In this document: positions 8,899-15,921 of the stretch, one piece after another
Position numbering within the stretch: position 1 is the stretch's first letter
Layout: every line of letters begins with the position of its first letter
Notes under the pieces: model-generated
What the model saw: the letters and a program-made list of their open reading frames with translations, nothing else
Told to the model about the DNA's origin: nothing
The model's database searches: none
Origin: Actinomycetes bacterium
GTDB taxonomy: Bacteria > Actinomycetota > Acidimicrobiia > Acidimicrobiales > UBA8190
Length of the DNA: 33,971 nt
Reading direction: 5' to 3'
Assembly (NCBI GenBank): GCA_021848085.1
Contig: JAJZNB010000153.1
Coordinates: 1 to 33,971 of the forward strand
Program-made: the position numbers and the translations under genes

Positions 8899-8913
8899 TG
8901 CCAATATGGGCTG

Positions 8914-9705
8914 ATGGGACCGGTTGAAGGCGAGCCGCCCGAGCATCAGCTCGGCGGGATGTTCGGCTCGGTGCACGAGCAGCTGCTGCGCATCGAGCAG
9001 ACGCTGCAGGTCGAAGGGACCGAGGCCAGGGCCATCGAAGCCCGCATCCTCCCCGCGTGGCGCAGGGTCAGCGAGGGTGAGCACCGACTCCCCATGGCGG
9101 CTCTGGTCGCCGTGGCCATCGTCTTGCAGATGGTGCTGCCGGCCTCACTGGTCATCGGACCGGCATTGCTGCTCCCGTCGCTCGAAGCGCTGCTGCTGGT
9201 CGGTCTGCTGGCCGCCAACCCCCGGCGGATCAACCGGACGTCGACCGCGCTGCGCCTGGCCAGCGTGGGGTTGACCGTGCTGATCTCGCTGGCCAACGCC
9301 TGGGCGTCGGGACAGCTGATCAAGGGCCTCGTGGTGGGAACCTCGGCCAACAACGCGTCGTTGCTGCTGTCACGGGGGGCCAGTGTCTACGTCACCAACA
9401 TCATCGTCTTCGCCTTGTGGTATTGGGAATGGGACCGGGGTGGGCCGGTCGCCCGCGCTCGCGCCGTGCGCCCCTACCCGGACTTCCTGTTTCCCCAGAT
9501 GGCCCAGCCCAGCGTCGCGTCCCCCGAGTGGCGGCCGATGGTCCTCGACTACCTCTACGTGTCGTTCACCAACGCCACCGCCTTCAGCCCCACCGACACC
9601 ATGCCCCTGTCGAGGTGGGCGAAGATGCTGATGCTCCTCCAGTCGACCGTCGCCCTGCTGACCGTGGCCTTCGTCATCGCCCGGGCCATCAACGTGCTGC
9701 GCTGA
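8914..9705 (+). CDS. DUF1345-like integral membrane protein
   Basis: Multiple hydrophobic segments and the C-terminal signature DYLYVSFTNATAFSPTDTMPLSRWAKMLMLLQSTVALLTVAFVIARAINVL. Confidence 0.8.
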   Translation: MGPVEGEPPEHQLGGMFGSVHEQLLRIEQTLQVEGTEARAIEARILPAWRRVSEGEHRLPMAALVAVAIVLQMVLPASLVIGPALLLPSLEALLLVGLLAANPRRINRTSTALRLASVGLTVLISLANAWASGQLIKGLVVGTSANNASLLLSRGASVYVTNIIVFALWYWEWDRGGPVARARAVRPYPDFLFPQMAQPSVASPEWRPMVLDYLYVSFTNATAFSPTDTMPLSRWAKMLMLLQSTVALLTVAFVIARAINVLR

Positions 9706-9800
9706 CGAGCTGCACCCGCTCCTCCCCACGATCCGCTGGCCGAGGCCGATGGCGTCGCCGCCAGCATCTGACCCCGCCGGCATCTGACCCAGGAGGACCC

Positions 9801-10355
9801 ATGGCCCCGAGACCCACCGCCCCCCGCATCGCCCCGCTGCCCGCCGCCGAGCGCCGGCCGTCAGCCCAGGCCCTGCTCGACACCGTGACGGTGGCGGGCA
9901 GCGAGGCCAACATCTTCACCACGTTGGTGCGGGCCGAAGGGCTGACCCGACGCTGGCTGCCGTTCGGGGGCCGGCTCCTCAACGGCAAGCTTCCCGCCCG
10001 CCACCGTGAGCTGCTCATCCTGCGCACCGCCTGGAACTGCCAGGCCGAGTACGAGTGGGCCCAGCACGTGGTGCTCGGACGAGCAGCCGGCCTCTCCGAC
10101 GAGGAGATCGGACGGGTCCCAGGCGGCGCGGACGCCGGCTGGGACGAGCACGACCAGGTGCTGCTGCGCGCCGCCGACGAGCTGCACCGCGACTGGTGCG
10201 TCTCCGACCCCACCTGGCGGCAGCTGGCCGCCGCCTACGACGAGCAGCAGCTCATCGAGCTGCCGATGCTCGTCGGCCACTACCACATGGTCGCCATGAC
10301 GTTGAACAGCCTGGGGGTGGCGCTCGACGCGGGTCTGGTCGGCTTCCCCGACTGA
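9801..10355 (+). CDS. Carboxymuconolactone decarboxylase (CMD/AhpD-like) family protein
   Basis: PARHRELLILRTAWNCQAEYEWAQHVVLGRAAGLSDEEIGRV; AGGAGG RBS before ATG 9801. Confidence 0.85.
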   Translation: MAPRPTAPRIAPLPAAERRPSAQALLDTVTVAGSEANIFTTLVRAEGLTRRWLPFGGRLLNGKLPARHRELLILRTAWNCQAEYEWAQHVVLGRAAGLSDEEIGRVPGGADAGWDEHDQVLLRAADELHRDWCVSDPTWRQLAAAYDEQQLIELPMLVGHYHMVAMTLNSLGVALDAGLVGFPD

Positions 10356-10409
10356 TCGGCCCGAGCTCCGCCGCGACGATGTCGGCAGCCGACTGCTAGA
10401 CCGGGGGGG

Positions 10410-11294
10410 ATGGAGCTCGATCTTCACGTGCACCGATTCGACTGGGCCGGCGGGCCGGCGTCGATCGGACCGGCCGTCGCCGACCTGGCCCGGCGGGCGG
10501 AGGCCATCGGGGTGCGCACCCAGTCGTTCATGGACCACTACTTCCAGATGGACTGGATGGCTCCCGCCCACGATCCGATGCTCGAGGGGTACACGGCGCT
10601 GGGCTTCGTGGCCGGGGTGACCAGCCGCCTCCGCCTGCGGCTGCTGGTCACCGGCGTCACCTACCGCCATCCCGGCCTGCTGGCCAAGATCGTCACCACC
10701 CTCGACGTCGTGTCGGGCGGGCGGGCCGAGCTGGGCATCGGCGCCGCCTGGTACGAGCGCGAGCACCGCGGCCTGGGCGTGCCGTTCCCGCCGGTCGCCG
10801 AGCGCTTCGAACGGCTCGAGGAGACCATCCAGATCTGCCGGCAGATGTGGAGCGACGACGACGGGGCCTACCAGGGTCGCCACTACCAGCTGGCCGAGAC
10901 CATCTGCTCCCCGCCTCCTGTCAGCACCCCGCGCCCCAGGCTGCTGATCGGCGGCAGCGGCGAGCGCAAGACCCTGCGCCTGGTGGCCCAGTACGCCGAC
11001 GCCTGCAACATCTTCGGCGGGCCCGACGACATCGCCCACAAGCTCGACGTGCTGCGCCGGCACTGCGAGGCGGTGGGCCGCGACCCCAACGACATCGAGG
11101 TCTCGGCCATGTACCGCGACCTGCCGGCCGGCGCCGGACCGAAAGAGGTGGTGGCCGGGGCCGCGGCGCTGGCCCGCGTGGGGGTGTCGACCCTGGTCAC
11201 CGGGGCGGTCGGGGACGACCCCGGCGGCTGGCTCGAGGGGACCTTCGGCCCGGTGATGGACGATCTGGCCGCCATCGAGCCGGCCCGGCTCTGA
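10410..11294 (+). CDS. LLM class F420-dependent oxidoreductase
   Basis: RLRLRLLVTGVTYRHPGLLAKIVTTLDVVSGGRAELGIGAAWYEREHRGLGVPFPPVAERFERLEE...PRLLIGGSGERKTLRLVAQYADACNIFG. Confidence 0.9.
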   Translation: MELDLHVHRFDWAGGPASIGPAVADLARRAEAIGVRTQSFMDHYFQMDWMAPAHDPMLEGYTALGFVAGVTSRLRLRLLVTGVTYRHPGLLAKIVTTLDVVSGGRAELGIGAAWYEREHRGLGVPFPPVAERFERLEETIQICRQMWSDDDGAYQGRHYQLAETICSPPPVSTPRPRLLIGGSGERKTLRLVAQYADACNIFGGPDDIAHKLDVLRRHCEAVGRDPNDIEVSAMYRDLPAGAGPKEVVAGAAALARVGVSTLVTGAVGDDPGGWLEGTFGPVMDDLAAIEPARL

Positions 11295-11413
11295 GCCCAC
11301 CGTCGTGGCGGCCCCCGCCAGGGGACCAGGCGGGTCCGCCCGGCGGCCGCTGGGCCTCCGCAGCTCGACAGGCCCCTGATCCGACCGCTGCTGCGCCCCG
11401 ACCGCCGGGACCC

Positions 11414-11443
11414 CCCGACGCCGACGCCGGCGGCGCCGTCGGG
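11414..11443. terminator. GC-rich hairpin between convergent genes
   Basis: cccgacg...cgtcggg 7-bp inverted arms with an internal gccg/cggc stem; directly 3' of the kinase stop on the minus strand. Confidence 0.3.
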
Positions 11444-11444
11444 C

Positions 11445-12239
11445 TCAGCACCACAGGCGCAGCCCGCCGAACAGCCCGGCGGTGTTGTCGACGATGACCA
11501 CCTTGTCACCCAGGTCGCCGGGGTCACCCAGGTCGCCGGGCAGGCGCTTGGCGTTGCCGCCACCGATGTAGCAGCGGTCGAAGAAGGTGAGCGCCTCGAG
11601 GGCGGTGAGCGCCTTGCGGACCCGCCCGACCCAGCGATCGTCGCCGACGGCGCGGCGGGCCGCGTCGCCGAGCTGCTCCTCGTAGGTCTGGCCCTTGCGG
11701 AACCGGTGGTGGGCGAGCTCGAGGTGCGGCAGCAGGTGCCCGTCGTAGAAGGCGGCTGTCCCGAAGCCGGTGCCCACCGTGAGCACCAGCTCCAGACCCT
11801 CACCGCAGACCACGGCGGCGCCCTGCACGTCGGCGTCGTTGGCCACCCGCACCGGCACGCCCAGGCGCCGTTCCAGCGCGCCGGCCAGGTCGTAGCCACG
11901 CCAGGCGTCCACCAGGTGCTCGGCCGTGCCGGTGCCGGGCCCGGCGGTGGTGGCCAGGTTGGAGGCGGAGAGGACCCGCCCGGCCCGCACCATGCCGGGG
12001 AACCCGACCGAAGCCCGGTCGAACGCCCCCAGGCGCGCCGCCAGCCCCCAGATGTCGTCCACCAGGCGTCGCGGCGGGCACGGATAGGTGGTGGCCACCC
12101 GCAGCCGCTCGGCCACTGCCGTGCCGGCCGGGTCGAGGATGGCTGCCTTCACCCCCGACCCGCCCACGTCCACGACCAAGGTGCGCGGCGACGAGCCGGC
12201 GTCGAGGCTGCGGGGCCGGGCGTCGGACCGGCTGGTCAC
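11445..12239 (-). CDS. ROK-family sugar kinase, polyphosphate-glucokinase-like
   Basis: [19 protein letters not shown] phosphate-1 motif, [46 protein letters not shown] start 12239 overlaps the preceding stop (GTGA). Confidence 0.82.
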   Translation of the reverse strand: MTSRSDARPRSLDAGSSPRTLVVDVGGSGVKAAILDPAGTAVAERLRVATTYPCPPRRLVDDIWGLAARLGAFDRASVGFPGMVRAGRVLSASNLATTAGPGTGTAEHLVDAWRGYDLAGALERRLGVPVRVANDADVQGAAVVCGEGLELVLTVGTGFGTAAFYDGHLLPHLELAHHRFRKGQTYEEQLGDAARRAVGDDRWVGRVRKALTALEALTFFDRCYIGGGNAKRLPGDLGDPGDLGDKVVIVDNTAGLFGGLRLWC

Positions 12240-13477
12240 CGCCGAGGGGCCGCCTGCTCGGCTTCGGCAACGGCGTCGGCCATTCGCCGTACCGCCTCGG
12301 TGAGCACCGTGGCCGAGGTGGCGAAGTTGAGACGGGCACAGTGCGCACCGCCGGGCCCGAAGGCGGGGCCGGCGCTGAGCAGCACCCGAGCATGCTCGAG
12401 GAGCCAGGCGGCGACCCCGACCCGGGCGCTGGCATCGCCGCGGGCCACGGCGCTGGGACCGTCCCCGACCAGGGCGGGCAGGGCGCCGAAGTCGATCCAA
12501 GCCAGGTAGGTCCCTTCCCCCGGCGTCCAGCGCACCGACGGCAGCTGCGCCGCCAGCAGCTCGCCGAGCAGGGTGCGGTTGCGCTCGAGGCCGGCGACAA
12601 CGGCATCGAGCCACGGCTGGCCGTGCCGCAGGGCCGCCGTGTGGGCCAGCACGCCGACGTGGCTCGGACCGTGGCTCACCACCTCAGGCAGGCGGGCCAG
12701 GTCGCCGGCGGCGTCGGGCCCGGCGAAGGCCACCGCGGCCTTCAGGCCCGGCAGGTTGAAGCCCTTGGACGCGGAGGCCAGGGCGAAGCCGCGTCCGGCG
12801 CCGGGAACGGCCAGGTAGGGGGTGAAGGTGGCGCCCGCCAGCACCAGCGGCGCGTGGATCTCGTCGGCCACCACCCGGACGCCGGCGGCCTCCGCGGCGG
12901 CCGCCACCGCCGCCAGCTCGTCGGCGGTGTGGACCGTGCCGGTCGGGTTGTGCGGGTTGCACAAGAGGAAGGCGGCGCGTCCGCCGGCCCCCAAGGCACC
13001 GAACGCCTCGGCCAGGGCGGCCAGGTCCAGGCGCCCCTGCGCCGTCAACGGCACCTCGACCACCCGCCGGCCGAGGTGCTCGACGAAGGCGTAGAACGGC
13101 GGGTACACCGGCGGGGTCACCACCACCGGATCGCCAGGGCCGGTGACCAGCTGGAGCAGCTCCACCGCCCCGAGCATCACGTCGGGGACCATGGCGCTTC
13201 GCGACACGGCCAGACCGTCGAACCCCCAGCGCTCGGCGGCGAAGGCGGCGTAGGCCTCGGCGTAGTCGGTGCCGTAGGAATAGCCGGTGTCCCCCCGGTC
13301 CAGCGCGCCACACAGCGCCTCGACGACGGCCGGGGCCGGCATGACGTCCATCTCGGCGACCCACAGCGGCAGCACGTCGGGGTCGGCCGCCCGCCACTTG
13401 GCGCTGGTGCGCTGCCGGAGCTCTCCGAGAGTCAGGTCGAAGGGGGACGTGTCGAAGGGGGACGTGTCGACGGCCAC
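12236..13477 (-). CDS. MalY/PatB-family pyridoxal-phosphate aminotransferase (C-S lyase-like)
   Basis: [61 protein letters not shown] (PLP lysine). GTG start chosen at 13477. Confidence 0.87.
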   Translation of the reverse strand: MAVDTSPFDTSPFDLTLGELRQRTSAKWRAADPDVLPLWVAEMDVMPAPAVVEALCGALDRGDTGYSYGTDYAEAYAAFAAERWGFDGLAVSRSAMVPDVMLGAVELLQLVTGPGDPVVVTPPVYPPFYAFVEHLGRRVVEVPLTAQGRLDLAALAEAFGALGAGGRAAFLLCNPHNPTGTVHTADELAAVAAAAEAAGVRVVADEIHAPLVLAGATFTPYLAVPGAGRGFALASASKGFNLPGLKAAVAFAGPDAAGDLARLPEVVSHGPSHVGVLAHTAALRHGQPWLDAVVAGLERNRTLLGELLAAQLPSVRWTPGEGTYLAWIDFGALPALVGDGPSAVARGDASARVGVAAWLLEHARVLLSAGPAFGPGGAHCARLNFATSATVLTEAVRRMADAVAEAEQAAPRR

Positions 13478-13690
13478 CGCACGGACGCTACCTGCTACCC
13501 GCCGTCCGCCGCCCCACCGCCCGACCACCTCCCGACGCCGGCGTCGGTCACTCGGCAGGCCAAGGACGCGCGTCGGGACCTTCCTCCCTACCGTGGCCGG
13601 GTCGCCGGTCCCAAGATCCCGCATGCGAACCCGGTCGCCGTCGGCGGTCGCCGTCGCGGCAGGGGCCGAGCACCGAGGAGCGGAGGGACG

Positions 13691-13993
13691 ATGGCGGCAG
13701 AACCGTCGGGAACCGCAGCGGCGAGACCGGCTCCCGGGGCGCTCACGGCACGGATCGCTGAGACATCCGGCGGGGACTGGCGCCGGGACGCCGCCTGCCG
13801 GGGTGAGCCGCTCGAGCTGTTCTTCCCCAGGCTCGACGTCGTCCCCGACGAGGCGCGCCGCATCTGCACCACCTGCCCGGCGGTCACCGCCTGCCTCGAG
13901 TATGCCCTGGCGCCGCACGTGCCGCCCATCATCGGGGTGTGGGCGGGGCTGAGTGCCAGCGAACGGCGCCGGCTGAAGCGGCAGGTGGCCTGA
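13691..13993 (+). CDS. WhiB-family Fe-S transcriptional regulator
   Basis: [16 protein letters not shown]...[19 protein letters not shown]...[16 protein letters not shown]; four Cys in WhiB spacing; RBS GGAGGG before ATG. Confidence 0.93.
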   Translation: MAAEPSGTAAARPAPGALTARIAETSGGDWRRDAACRGEPLELFFPRLDVVPDEARRICTTCPAVTACLEYALAPHVPPIIGVWAGLSASERRRLKRQVA

Positions 13994-14067
13994 AGCTGGC
14001 GACGGGCAGGGCCTCGACGGCGCCTGGACGGGCCACCACCTCGCCCCGGAGCTCAGCCGGCTGACGG

Positions 14068-14088
14068 GGCGGCCCACACCGGGCCGCC
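14068..14088 (+). terminator. Stem-loop downstream of the WhiB gene
   Basis: ggcggccc-acacc-gggccgcc: perfect 8-bp stem with 5-nt loop, 75 nt after the stop. Confidence 0.45.
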
Positions 14089-14109
14089 GGTGAGAGCCCG
14101 GTACGCCCG

Positions 14110-14127
14110 ATATGCCCCCCTGGGTAT
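14110..14127 (+). promoter_or_regulatory. CsoR/CstR-like operator candidate
   Basis: atatgccccccTGGGTATt, an imperfect palindrome of the AT(A/G)CCCCC..GGGTAT type, upstream of a TAGGAT -10-like element (14139-14144) and the CoADR-rhodanese gene. Confidence 0.5.
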
Positions 14128-14188
14128 TGGCGGGCCGCTAGGATGCTGCCGAGTTGGGGGGGACCAGCCACAACCTGAGGTCGCCACC

Positions 14189-15832
14189 ATGAAGACCGTC
14201 ATCATCGGAGGGGTGGCGGCGGGCATGTCCGCCGCCACCCGGCTGCGACGCCTCGATCCCTCCGCCACCATCGTCGTGCTCGAGCGCGGCGGGCACGTGT
14301 CGTTCGCCAACTGCGGGCTGCCGTACCACCTGGGCGGCACCATCGAGGAGCGCTCGGCGCTGCTGCTGCAGACGCCGGAGGCGCTGCGGGCCCGCTTCGG
14401 GCTCGACGTGCGGGTGCATCACGAGGTGCTGCGCATCGACCGGGACGCCCAGCGCCTCGAGGTGCGCGACGTCGCCGGCGGCGCCCACTACATCGAGACC
14501 TACGACACGTTGGTCTTGGCGCCGGGGGCGACCCCCTTCGTGCCCGACATCCCTGGCGCCGACCGGGGCTTCACCTTGCGCAGCATCGAGGACCTCGACC
14601 GCCTGGTGGCCGCCCTGGCCGAACGGCCCCGCACGGCGGTGGTGCTCGGCGGCGGGTTCATCGGGCTCGAGGTGGCCGAGAACCTGGCTCGGCGCCAGGT
14701 GGAGGTCACCGTGGTGGAGGCGGCCGGGCAGGTGCTGGCTCCGTTCGACCCGGAGATGGCCGCCGCCGTCCAGCGCGAGCTGCAGCGCCACGGGGTCGGC
14801 CTGGCCCTGTCGACGTCGCTGGTGTCGGTGGACGCCGACCGCGTCACCACCACCGACGGTGACACCGTGCCGGCCGACCTGGTGGTGTTCGCCGTGGGGG
14901 TGCGGCCCGACACCAGGCTGGCCCGAGCCTGCGGGCTGGCCGTCGGTCCCCGGGGCGGGATCTGCGTCGACGGCCAGCTGCGCACCAGCGACCGGCGGAT
15001 CTTCGCCGTCGGCGACGCGGTGGAGAAGACCGACGCGGTGGACGGCGAGGCGGTGCTGGTGCCGCTGGCCAACCTGGCCAACCGCCACGGCCGGCGGGTG
15101 GCCGACGTCATCGCCGGCCGTCCGGTGCCGCCCCGGGCGGCGCAGGGGACGGCCATCGTGAAGGTGTTCGACCTGGTGGCGGCCATCACCGGCTGGAGCG
15201 AGCAGCGGGCCCGGGCCGCAGGCCGTCCGGTGGCCGTCATCCACACCCACGCCACGTCGCACGCCGGGTACTACCCGGGGGCCGAGGCGCTGTCGTTGAA
15301 GCTGCTCTACGACCCCGACGACGGCACCATCCTCGGCGCCCAGGCGGTGGGCGGCGCCGGCGTCGACAAGCGGATCGACGTGCTGGCCACGGCGAAGGCC
15401 GCCGGGTTGACAGCACCGGAGCTGGCCAACCTGGAGCTGGCCTACGCGCCGCCGTTCGGTTCGGCCAAGGATCCCGTCAACATCCTGGGCTACATCGCCG
15501 AGAACCGGTTGGGGGCGGTCCGCTCCATCCAATGGCACGAGCTGCCCACCGCCATCGACGCCGGGGCGACGGTGCTCGACGTCCGCACCCCCGAGGAGTT
15601 CGACGCCGGGCACATCCCCGGGGCGTTCAACGTGCCAGTCGACGATCTGGGCCTGGCGTTCGGCTTCGACGGGCCGCTGGTCGTCTACTGCCGGGTGGGT
15701 CAGCGGGCCCACGTGGCGGCCATGGCTCTGGCCGGCGCCGGGCGCGAGGTGGCCAACCTCGACGGCGGCTGGCTGACCTGGGAGCTGGCGACCGGAGCCG
15801 AGGTGGAGGAGGACGCCGCCGAAGCCGCCTGA
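14189..15832 (+). CDS. FAD-dependent CoA-disulfide reductase / NADH oxidase-like protein with C-terminal rhodanese domain
   Basis: MKTVIIGGVAAGMSAATRLRRLDP, active-site SFANCGLPYHLGG, TAVVLGGGFIGLEVAENL, rhodanese VLDVRTPEEFDAGHIPGAFNVP...VVYCRVGQRAHVAAMAL. Confidence 0.92.
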   Translation: MKTVIIGGVAAGMSAATRLRRLDPSATIVVLERGGHVSFANCGLPYHLGGTIEERSALLLQTPEALRARFGLDVRVHHEVLRIDRDAQRLEVRDVAGGAHYIETYDTLVLAPGATPFVPDIPGADRGFTLRSIEDLDRLVAALAERPRTAVVLGGGFIGLEVAENLARRQVEVTVVEAAGQVLAPFDPEMAAAVQRELQRHGVGLALSTSLVSVDADRVTTTDGDTVPADLVVFAVGVRPDTRLARACGLAVGPRGGICVDGQLRTSDRRIFAVGDAVEKTDAVDGEAVLVPLANLANRHGRRVADVIAGRPVPPRAAQGTAIVKVFDLVAAITGWSEQRARAAGRPVAVIHTHATSHAGYYPGAEALSLKLLYDPDDGTILGAQAVGGAGVDKRIDVLATAKAAGLTAPELANLELAYAPPFGSAKDPVNILGYIAENRLGAVRSIQWHELPTAIDAGATVLDVRTPEEFDAGHIPGAFNVPVDDLGLAFGFDGPLVVYCRVGQRAHVAAMALAGAGREVANLDGGWLTWELATGAEVEEDAAEAA

Positions 15833-15921
15833 GCGGCCCGCCGCCCGGGCGGCCGGCGGAGCGGGGCGACCCCTGCCCGAGCAGCCAACCGCAGCCGGTG
15901 TCGAGCGCGGGCCGGCCCCGA

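Noticed and set aside
8653-9084. 143-aa minus ORF upstream of the DUF1345-like gene
   Set aside because: Overlaps the membrane protein CDS antisense, no motifs, and would cross the palindrome and promoter region.
10381-10393. gtcggcagccgac palindrome before the second LLM gene
   Set aside because: Short 6-bp arms with a 1-nt centre in a very GC-rich region; could easily be chance, so not reported as an operator.
12341-13993. 550-aa plus ORF as one protein
   Set aside because: Only 13691-13993 (WhiB) is supported; the upstream part is antisense to the aminotransferase.
15841-15852. ccgcccgggcgg palindrome after the CoADR gene as a terminator
   Set aside because: 12-nt self-complementary GC run without a loop or U-tract; too weak in this composition.
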